A DNA stretch of 64,000 nt, taken from positions 21,892-85,891 of the forward strand of contig CANOCU010000007.1 in NCBI GenBank assembly GCA_947564645.1. The letters run 5' to 3'. A program made the translations under genes and the position numbers. This document shows, piece by piece, positions 56,145 to 64,000 of this stretch. The first letter of the stretch is position 1, and each line of letters opens with the position of its first letter. The notes beneath the pieces are model-generated. The model saw only the letters and a program-made list of their open reading frames with translations, made no database searches and had not been told where the DNA came from. The DNA comes from an uncultured Lachnospiraceae bacterium (GTDB lineage Bacteria; Bacillota; Clostridia; Lachnospirales; Lachnospiraceae).

Positions 56145-57386
56145 TTATTCCACCCGCCTGGCAACGACCACAAAGCGGCCATCCTGCTCGGAATTATCAC
56201 AGGTTGACAGCGTTAAAAGTTCATCTCCGTAACTTGCCGTAACACCGGTGTCATATAGAGACAACGCCGCCATCTCCTGCATGTTCGAATTGAACTCTTT
56301 CTCAGAAGCCGCATCAAAAAACTGATAGTATTTAAACACGACCTCTTCCTCATTATAGATCCTGGATCGAAATACGTACATCACTTCGTAGGTTCCCTTT
56401 TCATATATGGTATCAAACTGAATGAGCGCGTGCTGTTTCGCGTAATCCTCACTGCTGTACTTATTCAGATTGCCAAACATCTTACCCGATTTCATATGAT
56501 GTCCATATATGATCAGGTTTGTATTCCTGTGTACGATGTCACAGTCCTTATCCAGAAAAAGACTGCCGTTCTTATCGTACTCCTGCGTGTAATTATGATC
56601 CAGATAGTACTCGTTATTCACTGTCTGCATGACAGGATAATCTATATTTGTATCGTCAATTTTGAGCCATCCGATTAGACTTTTATTCTTATTATATAAA
56701 GTTTGATATTCTTCGAGAACTGTCAGCTCTACCTCCTCTTCACCGGTACGGTGGATCGTCACCACAGGAGGAGACGCCGCAAGCGTCGTATTGCCTTTCA
56801 AACTGGCAAGATTCTCATAATCTGTCTCCGTCCGGTCTGCAAAATAATAATAGATACCGAAATATCCAAAACACAGCGCCGCCACTGCAGAACAGAAAAC
56901 GACCATCATCCTGCGCCGCTTCTCTCTCTTATGTAACTCGCGAAGAATGACCTTCTGCATTTCCTCGTCATATTGATCGATCCTGACCGTGTCACGATCA
57001 GGGCGGCCGACGTTGTCATCTTCATCAGATCCCGTAACGACGGTTTTCTGGTCTGACTCCTTTCGGAATGCACCTGTTGCCTTTTTTCCAATAAGTTTCT
57101 CTACAGGTTTCTTTTTCTTCTCGACCGGCAATATGCTTTCTTTGGTATATCCCTGACGCTTGTAGATCTGCGCAAGCTCGTAGATCTCATCATCGAAATC
57201 ATTCCCGACAGCTGTTTCAAAACGGTATCTGCCAGACTGCATATCGATATAAAGCCTGATGACTTCTCCCGGTTGCTCCATATCAATCTGCGCCCTGATC
57301 TTCTCGATCTTGGCCTGATCACGCAGGGCTGCCTTGAAATCCTCTTCCGTCCTAAACCTCCTGCCGGCTACTTCTAATCCCGCCAT
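56145..57386 (-). CDS. Class B sortase with long cytosolic N-terminal extension
   Basis: A 413-residue membrane transpeptidase that attaches surface proteins to peptidoglycan. Residues 1-158 are a charged cytosolic region (RRFRTEEDFKAALRDQAKIEKI and a DFDDEIYELAQIYKRQGY helix, then Lys-rich linker); 160-181 is the membrane helix; the sortase barrel follows with His296 (LIIYGHHMKSG), Cys396 (LLTLSTCDNSE) and Arg404 (DGRFVVVARR). LSTC and the helix-rich body are class B features. Typical class B sortases are about 250 residues, so the N-terminal part is an addition of unknown role. Two sorting-motif proteins follow directly, so this is a dedicated sortase locus. AAAGGAG lies ten bases before the ATG. 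Confidence 0.93.
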   Translation of the reverse strand: MAGLEVAGRRFRTEEDFKAALRDQAKIEKIRAQIDMEQPGEVIRLYIDMQSGRYRFETAVGNDFDDEIYELAQIYKRQGYTKESILPVEKKKKPVEKLIGKKATGAFRKESDQKTVVTGSDEDDNVGRPDRDTVRIDQYDEEMQKVILRELHKREKRRRMMVVFCSAVAALCFGYFGIYYYFADRTETDYENLASLKGNTTLAASPPVVTIHRTGEEEVELTVLEEYQTLYNKNKSLIGWLKIDDTNIDYPVMQTVNNEYYLDHNYTQEYDKNGSLFLDKDCDIVHRNTNLIIYGHHMKSGKMFGNLNKYSSEDYAKQHALIQFDTIYEKGTYEVMYVFRSRIYNEEEVVFKYYQFFDAASEKEFNSNMQEMAALSLYDTGVTASYGDELLTLSTCDNSEQDGRFVVVARRVE

Positions 57387-57458
57387 ATGGGGATCGCTCC
57401 TTTATCTGATACTTTATATGACTTATGATACATCATTTGATGATTTGCATATAGATTA

Positions 57459-57486
57459 ATTTTACTATATCTTGAGATTTATGCAA
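57459..57486 (-). promoter_or_regulatory. Weak candidate promoter of the sortase/LRR operon
   Basis: Minus-strand TTGCAT (57486-57481), 16 bases, TAAAAT (57464-57459). The -10 box is good and the -35 box poor. A small CATCA-TT-TGATG palindrome lies between it and the gene at 57431-57442. Confidence 0.35.
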
Positions 57487-57585
57487 GTGTTTTGTCGAGA
57501 AAATACAAGTTATAGATATTTTTCATTGCTTTTCTTCTTCCTGCAGGGCACTCGTGCACCTCAAAAATCTTTTCGTTTTCCGGTA

Positions 57586-57612
57586 ACACATACACCCCTC
57601 CCACATAAGATA
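57586..57612 (+). promoter_or_regulatory. Candidate sigma-K promoter of the Cys/Gly-rich small protein
   Basis: AC (57586-57587), exactly 16 bases, then CATAAGATA (57604-57612). This matches the mother-cell sigma-K form AC-N16-CATA-N3-TA at every consensus position. The -10 element is 31 bases before the gene's ATG. Confidence 0.6.
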
Positions 57613-57643
57613 AACCATAACCAACATTTGGAGGCACAAAAAC

Positions 57644-57871
57644 ATGAGCGATTTATCAGCAACTCACTGCGGATGCAACAATAATAACGGCGGTTTCTTC
57701 GGCGGCGGATGCGGTTCCTGGATCTGGATCCTTATCCTTCTTGCATGCTGCAACAACAATAATGACGGATGCGGATGTGACGGCGGCGGATTCGGCCTTT
57801 TCGGCGGCTCCGACAACAACTGCTGCAATACTCTGATCTGGTTACTGATCCTCTCTAGCTGCTGCGGCTAA
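57644..57871 (+). CDS. Cys/Gly/Asn-rich 75-residue protein, probable spore-coat component
   Basis: A short protein with 11 cysteines among 75 residues and many Gly and Asn. It looks like a tandem duplication: each half has a Cys/Gly/Asn-rich stretch with GGF and then a hydrophobic segment ending in paired cysteines (WIWILILLACC and TLIWLLILSSCC). I do not recognise a named family. GGAGG lies nine bases upstream of the ATG, a sigma-K-like promoter precedes it, and a strong terminator follows, so it is a real single-gene unit. Cysteine- and glycine-rich small proteins made late in the mother cell are typical of spore coats, which is my inference. The hydrophobic segments could instead insert in membranes. 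Confidence 0.75.
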   Translation: MSDLSATHCGCNNNNGGFFGGGCGSWIWILILLACCNNNNDGCGCDGGGFGLFGGSDNNCCNTLIWLLILSSCCG

Positions 57872-57917
57872 ACGATCATCGGATCATCCCTTTCACATCT
57901 AATATTTCACATCTGGG

Positions 57918-57949
57918 AAATAGGCTCTGGCTCTATCGGAGCCTATTTT
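57918..57949 (+). terminator. Terminator of the Cys/Gly-rich gene
   Basis: A perfect 10-bp stem (57918-57927 with 57939-57948), an 11-base loop, and the downstream strand running into TTTT, 47 bases after the stop codon. Confidence 0.8.
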
Positions 57950-58008
57950 CTCATATCATAACGGAAAGGGAAACAAAGCTTCTACCGTTCATAAATCCAT
58001 CTTAAGAC

Positions 58009-58035
58009 ACATAAGCATACTATAGGCATACTGTG
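58009..58035 (+). promoter_or_regulatory. Possible sigma-K-like promoter
   Basis: AC (58009-58010), 16 bases, CATACTGTG (58027-58035). It departs from the sigma-K form only in TG for the final TA. It lies at the same distance from its gene as the neighbouring sigma-K candidate. Confidence 0.35.
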
Positions 58036-58070
58036 GGTGTGATCACAGGCATCAGAAAGGCACACGATCT

Positions 58071-58619
58071 ATGGAAAACAATCATGAAGAAGCGGCAAAC
58101 GTTATGGCATTCGATGCCTTATACACCACGAATCAGATACAGAAACTGAAGGTTCTTCTCCCCTACATAGAACCTTCCATGCAGAAAAACATGGCCGTCT
58201 ATATCAAATATATGGAACTTCAATATACGATGCGTTATGTCCGCCGCCATCCTTTCCAGATCAGCGGATGCAGCATCCGGGATGACCAGAGCAGGAAGCC
58301 TGATCTGCAGTCGCTGTGCCTGCAGCTTAGTCTCTACTCTTCTCCGGAAGAGATCAGACAGTTGGAGCAGTTACGTAATATGCTGCAGACCATGGAAACC
58401 TTTCAGGAAATGTCGCAGACCATCTCTGCCCTGCAGGAAATATTCCCGGATATGTCTGCCGCCTCCTTTGGCGATGCCGCAGACAGTGAATCAGACTCCG
58501 GATCCGGCACATTCGGGAACGGGTCCTTTTCCATGATGGATATGCTTATGAACATGCTCTCTCCCGAGCAGAAAGAAATGTTCGAGATGTTTCAGCAGCA
58601 AAATCCCGAACCACAATAA
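58071..58619 (+). CDS. Protein of unknown function with Met-rich C-terminus
   Basis: A 182-residue soluble protein I do not recognise. Residues 1-60 are predicted helical (NVMAFDALYTTNQIQKLKVLLPYI, MQKNMAVYIKYMELQYTM), residues about 85-125 form a Gln/Met-rich helical region (EEIRQLEQLRNMLQTMETF), then a Ser/Gly/Asp-rich linker and a Met/Phe/Glu-rich end (SMMDMLMNMLSPEQKEMFEMFQ). No signal peptide. AAAGG lies ten bases before the ATG. It is followed 67 bases later by another small unknown gene and preceded by a probable sigma-K gene, so a sporulation role is possible but unproven. Confidence 0.68.
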   Translation: MENNHEEAANVMAFDALYTTNQIQKLKVLLPYIEPSMQKNMAVYIKYMELQYTMRYVRRHPFQISGCSIRDDQSRKPDLQSLCLQLSLYSSPEEIRQLEQLRNMLQTMETFQEMSQTISALQEIFPDMSAASFGDAADSESDSGSGTFGNGSFSMMDMLMNMLSPEQKEMFEMFQQQNPEPQ

Positions 58620-58686
58620 TCCATAATACCGCAATGATTCCGCTTAAGCGAAATCTCAAATCATCTGAAACAGGAGGAACAGACTT

Positions 58687-58953
58687 ATGGCCGGAAACTG
58701 GATGGACGATCCCGCCGTCTCACGGATCGATAAAGCAAAGCTCAATTTTCTGCAGGCCCTCGTCTTTGAGAGCCAGTCCCTGAAAAAGGAGCAGATGATG
58801 CCGTTCTTAATGTCCATTGCCAAGCGGGGCATGGACCAGCATATCTCCTTCAGCAATGAGGAGATCGAGACGATCACCGCTACGATCCGCAAGTATTCTA
58901 CCGCGGAAGAACTCGATAAGATCGACAAGCTGATGAAGCTGCGGAGAAAATAG
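58687..58953 (+). CDS. Small helical protein of unknown function
   Basis: An 88-residue basic, helix-rich protein (RIDKAKLNFLQALVFESQSL, MPFLMSIAKRGMDQHISF, EELDKIDKLMKLRRK). No family, membrane segment or signal is recognised. AGGAGG lies nine bases upstream of ATG 58687, a strong sign it is translated. It probably shares a transcript with the preceding 182-residue gene, since a hairpin terminator follows only this gene. Helix spacing suggests a compact three- or four-helix bundle. Confidence 0.7.
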   Translation: MAGNWMDDPAVSRIDKAKLNFLQALVFESQSLKKEQMMPFLMSIAKRGMDQHISFSNEEIETITATIRKYSTAEELDKIDKLMKLRRK

Positions 58954-58969
58954 TCCCAAAGATCTCAAA

Positions 58970-59056
58970 ACAGCAGGCAGCCAGACGGAAGCTTCCCCAA
59001 GGAACTTCTCTCTGACGGCCTGCTGTCTGTTTCCATGGCTTTCAGACAAAAGCCAT
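58970..59056. terminator. Terminator hairpins between convergent small gene and leuS
   Basis: A perfect 9-bp stem (58970-58978 with 59018-59026) with inner pairing in the loop (CAGA/TCTG, GAAG/CTTC) and TTTTGAG on the minus-strand side. A second 8-bp hairpin (59035-59042 with 59049-59056) directly follows the leuS stop. They separate leuS from the plus-strand genes. Confidence 0.6.
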
Positions 59057-59057
59057 C

Positions 59058-61586
59058 TTATTTCTGTACGATATTAACGATTCTGCCCGGCACATAGATC
59101 TCCTTGACGATGGTCCCGGTCAGCTTATCGGCCACGGTCTCCTTTGCCTTGGCAATGACCGCATCCTTCGGATCGTCCTTGCCGATCATCAGCGTGGCTC
59201 TCGTCTTACCGTTGATCTGCACCGCGATCTCCACAGTCGCTTCCACGGTCTTTGCCTCCTCGTATTCCGGCCAGGCAGCCTGATACAGCCGGCCCGGAAA
59301 ACCGGCCCTCTGCCACAGTTCTTCCGTGATATGCGGCGCCACCGGATTTAACATCGCAAGCAACGTCCTGTACTCGCCTCTTGTCACCGCGTTTTTCTTA
59401 TAGAATTCGTTGATCAGCGCCATCATCGCGGCGATCGCCGTATTGTATTTCAGATTCTCGAAATCATTGCTGACCTTCTTGATCGTCTGATGCATCCTGG
59501 TCTCTAAGTCCTTCGAGTAGGCATCCTCATCTGTCATCAGATCCTGCAGCTTCCACACTCTTTCCAGGAAACGGCGGCAGCCTTTCACCCCGTCCTCGGA
59601 CCAGCCCGCACTCATCTCGAAAGCGCCGATGAACATCTCGTATGTTCTGAGCGTATCTGCGCCATACTCCGTCACAATATCATCGGGATTGACCACATTT
59701 CCCAGGGATTTGGACATCTTCACCACAGGATGTTCCGCCATCTCGCCGTACTTTTCCTTAAGAGCGGCTCTGGCTGCCTTCTCGCTGCCATACTCGGCAA
59801 GCAGCTTCTCCTGCTCCCCGGTCGGCAGATTCGCGAAGTTATGCGGATTCAGTCCCAGGATCATACCGTGGGACGTTCTCTTGGCATAGGGCTCCGGACA
59901 AGGCACCGCCTTCTGGTCATACAGGAATTTGTGCCAGAATCTGGAATACAGAAGATGCAGCGTGGTATGCTCCATACCGCCGTTATACCAGTCCACCGGC
60001 ATCCAGTAATCCAATGCCTCCTTACTCGCAAGAGCCTCTGTATTGGTCGGATCCGTATAGCGCAGGAAATACCAGGAAGATCCCGCCCACTGGGGCATGG
60101 TATCCGTCTCCCGCTTTGCCGGGCCGCCGCAGCACGGACATTTGGTATTGACCCAATCAGTCATAAGTGCCAGCGGCGATTCTCCGTTATCCGTCGGCAT
60201 ATAACTGTCCACATCCGGCAGCTCAAGCGGCAGTTCACTCTCATCAATTGGCACGTAACCGCATTTCTCACAGTGTACGATCGGGATCGGCTCTCCCCAG
60301 TAACGCTGGCGTGAGAAAACCCAGTCCCGCAATTTAAAGTTGGTCTTGGCGCAGCCAATCCCCTTTTCTTCCAGAAAAGCGATCATCCTTTCCTGCGCGT
60401 TCTCTACGCTGAGACCGCTGATAAAACCGGAATTGACGATCGTTCCCGTCGCCACATCCGTATAGACTTCCTCCTGCACATCCCTGCCGCCCGCAACGAC
60501 CTCAATGATCGGCAGGCCGAATTTCTTCGCAAACTCCCAGTCCCTCTCATCATGGGCAGGTACCGCCATGATCGCGCCCGTCCCATAGCTCATAAGCACA
60601 TAATCGGAGACAAAGATCGGTATCTCCACATCGTTCACCGGATTGACTGCCGTCAGGCCGTCAATCTTCACGCCCGTCTTCTCCTTCGCCAGTTCCGCGC
60701 GCTCGAAATCAGACTTCCTGGCCGCCTGCTCGCGGTAAGCCGCGATCTCATCCCAGTTCCTGATATCCGCTTTATATTTATCGATCAGCGGATGCTCCGG
60801 CGACATGACCATATAGGTCACACCGAACAGCGTATCACAGCGGGTCGTATAGATCCGCATCTTATCTTCTTTCCCTTTGATGGAAAAGTCTACTTCCGCA
60901 CCGGTAGATTTCCCAATCCAGTTCTTCTGGGATACCTTGACTCTCTCCACATAGTCCACCGTATCCAGTCCCTGGATCAGCTTGTCCGCGTATTCCGTGA
61001 TCTTAAGCATCCACTGGCTCTTCACCTTGCGGACCACCTCGGAACCGCAGCGCTCGCAGACGCCGTTCACCACTTCCTCATTGGCCAGACCAACCTTACA
61101 GGAGGTACACCAGTTGATCGGCATCTCGGATTTATAGGCAAGTCCCGCCTTGAACAGCTTTAAAAAGATCCACTGCGTCCATTTATAGTATGCCGGGTCC
61201 GTCGTATTGATCTCCCGGTCCCAGTCAAAAGAATAGCCGAGTGAATGGAGCTGGCTCTTGAAGCGTGCTACGTTGTTCTGTGTCACGATCTTCGGATGAA
61301 TATGGTTCTGGATCGCATAGTTCTCCGTCGGCAGACCGAAAGCGTCCCATCCCATCGGGTAGAGAACATTATATCCCTGCATCCTTCTCTTCCTGGCCAC
61401 GATGTCAAGCGCAGTGTACGGTCTCGGATGTCCCACATGAAGCCCCTGTCCTGACGGATAAGGAAATTCCACCAGTGCATAATATTTCGGCTTGGTGTAG
61501 TCATCGGAAGTCTTAAACGCCTTCTCGTCATCCCACACCTTCTGCCATTTTGTTTCCACCTCTCTATGATTGTATATCTCTGCCAT
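59058..61586 (-). CDS. leuS: Leucyl-tRNA synthetase
   Basis: Class I synthetase charging tRNA-Leu. The 842-residue protein has the HIGH-like motif [12 protein letters not shown] near residue 50, the connective editing domain (about 220-410), the zinc-like CEKCGYVP and CPCCGG groups, and [14 protein letters not shown] near residue 590; the anticodon-binding domain and a C-terminal domain ending in VNIVQK follow. ATG 61586 ([11 protein letters not shown]) is chosen because GGAGG lies four bases upstream; the frame itself is open to 61697. I find no T-box leader: no T-box motif and only about 170 bases between a terminator and the start. A consensus promoter lies at 61646-61673. Confidence 0.97.
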   Translation of the reverse strand: MAEIYNHREVETKWQKVWDDEKAFKTSDDYTKPKYYALVEFPYPSGQGLHVGHPRPYTALDIVARKRRMQGYNVLYPMGWDAFGLPTENYAIQNHIHPKIVTQNNVARFKSQLHSLGYSFDWDREINTTDPAYYKWTQWIFLKLFKAGLAYKSEMPINWCTSCKVGLANEEVVNGVCERCGSEVVRKVKSQWMLKITEYADKLIQGLDTVDYVERVKVSQKNWIGKSTGAEVDFSIKGKEDKMRIYTTRCDTLFGVTYMVMSPEHPLIDKYKADIRNWDEIAAYREQAARKSDFERAELAKEKTGVKIDGLTAVNPVNDVEIPIFVSDYVLMSYGTGAIMAVPAHDERDWEFAKKFGLPIIEVVAGGRDVQEEVYTDVATGTIVNSGFISGLSVENAQERMIAFLEEKGIGCAKTNFKLRDWVFSRQRYWGEPIPIVHCEKCGYVPIDESELPLELPDVDSYMPTDNGESPLALMTDWVNTKCPCCGGPAKRETDTMPQWAGSSWYFLRYTDPTNTEALASKEALDYWMPVDWYNGGMEHTTLHLLYSRFWHKFLYDQKAVPCPEPYAKRTSHGMILGLNPHNFANLPTGEQEKLLAEYGSEKAARAALKEKYGEMAEHPVVKMSKSLGNVVNPDDIVTEYGADTLRTYEMFIGAFEMSAGWSEDGVKGCRRFLERVWKLQDLMTDEDAYSKDLETRMHQTIKKVSNDFENLKYNTAIAAMMALINEFYKKNAVTRGEYRTLLAMLNPVAPHITEELWQRAGFPGRLYQAAWPEYEEAKTVEATVEIAVQINGKTRATLMIGKDDPKDAVIAKAKETVADKLTGTIVKEIYVPGRIVNIVQK

Positions 61587-61645
61587 AGCGCCTCCATTCT
61601 GATCGATTACTGAACAACTGTTATTTTCGTTTATCCACGTTCTAT

Positions 61646-61673
61646 ATTGTAGTATACCTGGCGGATTTGTCAA
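61646..61673 (-). promoter_or_regulatory. Sigma-A promoter of leuS
   Basis: Minus-strand TTGACA (61673-61668), 16 bases, TACAAT (61651-61646), 60 bases upstream of the leuS start. Confidence 0.65.
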
Positions 61674-61756
61674 CCGTTTTGCACGGCTGTTGCTCATTTT
61701 CTGCTTTTTTTAGAAATAACTGTTGAATTTTAAACGGCGAGATGTTTTTTTAATCA

Positions 61757-61782
61757 CAAAAAGCACCCACTCCAAAGTGGGG
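61757..61782 (-). terminator. Terminator of the EF-G paralogue gene
   Basis: A hairpin CCCACT (61766-61771) with AGTGGG (61776-61781), loop of four bases, followed on the minus strand by TGCTTTTTG. It lies 54 bases after the stop codon of the EF-G-like gene. Confidence 0.7.
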
Positions 61783-61835
61783 ATAACCACTCTGTCATGG
61801 ATGCTTTCCTGCAAAATATACTGAGAAATAACTAC

Positions 61836-63929
61836 TTATGCGTCACTGCCGGACTCCGCAACCTTGCCGGCTCTTGCCGCCACTTCCTTGGCCTGTACGT
61901 CACTGGGTGCCTGCTCGTATCTTGCAAACTCATACATATAGACACCGCGTCCGCCGGTCATGGAACGAAGATCCGTGCAGTAGCCGTTCAGACATGCCAT
62001 CGGGATGTCGGCTTCGATCACGGTCTTGCCTTCTCCCGCCGGATTCATGCCGAGCACGCGGCCTCTCTTCTTATTGAGGTCACCCATCACATCGCCGGTA
62101 TAAGAATCCGGAACCGTCACTTTCAGGTTCGCGATCGGCTCAAGCAGCACAGGTCCTGCTTCCATAAATCCCTTCTTAAACGCCTGGATCGTCGCCATCT
62201 TAAATGCCATCTCGGAGGAGTCCACCGGATGATAGGATCCGTCATAGAGCACGGCCTTCACGCCTACAACGGGATATGCCGCAAGCGGTCCGCTGACTAC
62301 GGAATCCTGTAATCCCTTCTCCACCGCCGGGAAGTAGTTCTTCGGAACCGCGCCGCCCACAACTTCCTGGTCGAACACATAGGCCGTATCCAGATCGCCG
62401 GATGCCTCAAAGCGCATCTTGACATGACCGTACTGCCCGTGTCCGCCGGACTGCTTCTTATACTTATATTCTACGTCGGATTTCTTACGGATGGTCTCTC
62501 GGTAAGCCACCTTCGGATCATCCAGTTCTATCTCTACCTTGTATTCATTGAGCAGTCTGCTGGCAACCACTTCCAGATGCAGGTCGCCCATGCCATAGAG
62601 CAGCGTCTGTCTGTTCTCTCCGTCGTTGACAACCCATAAGGTCTGGTCTTCATGCCGCATCTTCTGCAATGCCTGGGATACCTTATCCACATCTCCCTTA
62701 TTCTTGGCTCTGTATCTCTTGTATGTATACGGTGTGGAGATCTCAGCCTTGCCGTAGCGGATGATCCTTGCCTTCGTGGAAAGGGTATTGCCTGTCCTGG
62801 CTGCGGTCAGCTTCGCGATCGCGCCGATATCTCCCGCATGCAGCTCCTTCACCTCGATCGGCTTACTGCCCTGCATCACATAGAGCTTGTTGATCTTCTC
62901 TTCCACTTCCTTCTCATCGTTGTAGATCGTATCGTCGCTCTTGAATACGCCCGAACAAACCTTGATCAGGGAATACTTACCGATAAACGGATCCACGATG
63001 GTCTTAAAGATATACGCCGACTTCGGCTTCGAGAAATCATAGTTTGCCTGGAAGATCTCATTGCTCTTAAGATCGATGCCGGCAAGCTCTCTGTTCTCCG
63101 GACTGGGCATATATTTCACGATATCGTCAAGCAGCGTATAGACGCCCTGGCACAGTACATTGGATCCCATGGACATGGGAACGATGCTGCCGTCCATCAC
63201 GTTCGTGCGCAGCGCCGCCCTGATCTCCGCCTCGGAAAAGCTCTCGCCGTTAAAGTAGCGCTCCATGAACTCTTCGCTCGTCTCCGCCACTGCCTCCATC
63301 AGGGTATCACGGCACAGCTGCAGGTTGTCCTTGCTGTATTCCGGCATATCGCACTCCACGACTTCCTTGCCTTCCCAACGGTATGCCTGCTCTGTGATCA
63401 CATTGATATACCCTACGAATTTCTCATTCTCACGGATCGGCAGATGGAAAGGCGCCATCTTCTTGCCGTATTTATCGGTCATATCAGACACAACCTGTCT
63501 GAAAGAAGCGTTATCGATATCCATATCCGTCACGAACACGAATCTGGGCAGCTTGTACTTCTCGCAAAACTCCCACGCCTTCTCGGTGCCGACTTCCATG
63601 CCGGCCTTACCGGACACTACAATGATCGCCGCATCCGCCGTAGAGACGGCTTCCTCCACTTCTCCTACGAAATCGAAGAATCCGGGCGTATCTAACACAT
63701 TGATCTTCACCCCTTCCCATTCGATCGGAATAACAGATGTCGCAATGGATATATGGCGTTTCTGCTCTTCTTTGCCAAAATCACTCACCGTGTTCCCGTC
63801 ATCTACTTTCCCCATTCTGGAAGTGATACCGGACAGGTAAGCCATCGCTTCCACCAGGCTGGTCTTACCGCAGCCGCCGTGCCCCAGTAATACCACGTTA
63901 CGAATCTTATCCGTTGTGTAAATGTTCAT
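61836..63929 (-). CDS. Elongation factor G paralogue (EF-G2-like translational GTPase)
   Basis: A 697-residue five-domain translational GTPase. G1 is GHGGCGKT (residues 16-23), G3 is DTPG (80-83). The G4 motif reads TDMD (134-137), where canonical EF-G has NKMD, and the switch-I region has KRHISI where canonical EF-G has RGITI. Domain IV has the GGHGQYGHVKMRFE stretch and ends KKRGRVLGM as in EF-G. This points to the EF-G2/FusA-like paralogue found in many Clostridia alongside true FusA; its specific job is not settled. ATG 63929 (MNIYTTDKIR) has GGAGG ten bases upstream; the frame extends to 63959. A terminator lies downstream at 61757-61782. Confidence 0.88.
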   Translation of the reverse strand: MNIYTTDKIRNVVLLGHGGCGKTSLVEAMAYLSGITSRMGKVDDGNTVSDFGKEEQKRHISIATSVIPIEWEGVKINVLDTPGFFDFVGEVEEAVSTADAAIIVVSGKAGMEVGTEKAWEFCEKYKLPRFVFVTDMDIDNASFRQVVSDMTDKYGKKMAPFHLPIRENEKFVGYINVITEQAYRWEGKEVVECDMPEYSKDNLQLCRDTLMEAVAETSEEFMERYFNGESFSEAEIRAALRTNVMDGSIVPMSMGSNVLCQGVYTLLDDIVKYMPSPENRELAGIDLKSNEIFQANYDFSKPKSAYIFKTIVDPFIGKYSLIKVCSGVFKSDDTIYNDEKEVEEKINKLYVMQGSKPIEVKELHAGDIGAIAKLTAARTGNTLSTKARIIRYGKAEISTPYTYKRYRAKNKGDVDKVSQALQKMRHEDQTLWVVNDGENRQTLLYGMGDLHLEVVASRLLNEYKVEIELDDPKVAYRETIRKKSDVEYKYKKQSGGHGQYGHVKMRFEASGDLDTAYVFDQEVVGGAVPKNYFPAVEKGLQDSVVSGPLAAYPVVGVKAVLYDGSYHPVDSSEMAFKMATIQAFKKGFMEAGPVLLEPIANLKVTVPDSYTGDVMGDLNKKRGRVLGMNPAGEGKTVIEADIPMACLNGYCTDLRSMTGGRGVYMYEFARYEQAPSDVQAKEVAARAGKVAESGSDA

Positions 63930-64000
63930 TTCTCGCAATCCTCCAGTTCTGTTATTCACTCATGATTGGGCCAAATATCAGTCTGTCTTATACTGCAATT

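Noticed and set aside
61587-61756. Possible T-box leader upstream of leuS
   Set aside because: No T-box sequence or antiterminator hairpin, and too little space after the upstream terminator.
62652-63695. Plus-strand frame of about 350 codons opposite the EF-G gene
   Set aside because: Antisense shadow of a conserved GTPase gene.
1-64000. Mobile elements, prophage, CRISPR, tRNA and rRNA genes
   Set aside because: None seen: no transposase or integrase signatures, no regularly spaced repeats and no tRNA-like cloverleaf arms.

Overview
This window looks like chromosomal core DNA of a spore-forming anaerobic Clostridia, most likely a Lachnospiraceae. The evidence is a set of sporulation genes (yqfC, yqfD, a BofC-like gene, a spoIIIE/tepA pair, a SpoVB-like flippase), NfnAB, formate-tetrahydrofolate ligase, Rex, a eukaryote-like NADP isocitrate dehydrogenase and class B sortase surface proteins. 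I assign no genus. I see no tRNA, rRNA, CRISPR array, insertion sequence or prophage. About 50 protein genes are called. Nearly all are on the minus strand; only four (an ABC-F gene and three small genes near 58 kb) are on the plus strand.

Layout, left to right. 0-8.3 kb: proline synthesis genes proA and proB, separated by a folate gene, an UPF0291 gene and a 5-kb block with a regulator and an envelope-glycosylation cassette (GT2, flavoprotein, GT-C-like membrane protein). 8.3-13.8 kb: two flavoproteins, a BofC-like protein and a lipid-linked sugar flippase. 13.8-18.1 kb: the conserved yqfC-yqfD-phoH-(HD protein)-ybeY cluster, in which the HD protein is a degenerate relative of the c-di-AMP phosphodiesterase PgpH. 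18.2-24.8 kb: rlmH, membrane proteins with zinc-ribbon, MORN and chitobiase-like domains, and nfnAB. 24.8-31 kb: folD-fhs, spoIIIE, tepA. 31-36.3 kb: a membrane protein, O-acetylhomoserine sulfhydrylase, YebC and a CNNM/CBS protein. 36.3-43.1 kb: rex-coiled coil-nnr-alr-mazF, divergent from an ABC-F gene.

43.1-46.6 kb is a compact operon: a homocitrate/citrate-synthase-like enzyme, a GntR/FCD regulator and isocitrate dehydrogenase. It has a strong promoter with a perfect palindrome on its -10 box, which suggests a self-regulated citrate-to-2-oxoglutarate module using a Re-type citrate synthase. 46.6-57.4 kb holds a subtilase and a three-gene surface locus: a class B sortase and two leucine-rich-repeat proteins of 1,855 and 952 residues with TPKTG and SPDTG sorting motifs. 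57.6-59 kb holds three small plus-strand genes. The first encodes a Cys/Gly/Asn-rich 75-residue protein behind a near-ideal sigma-K promoter and is probably a late spore-coat component. 59-64 kb: leuS and an EF-G paralogue with altered GTPase motifs.

The points most worth a second look are the sortase/LRR locus, the sigma-K small-protein locus, the citrate operon with its operator, the degenerate PgpH paralogue and the mazF gene without a neighbouring antitoxin.
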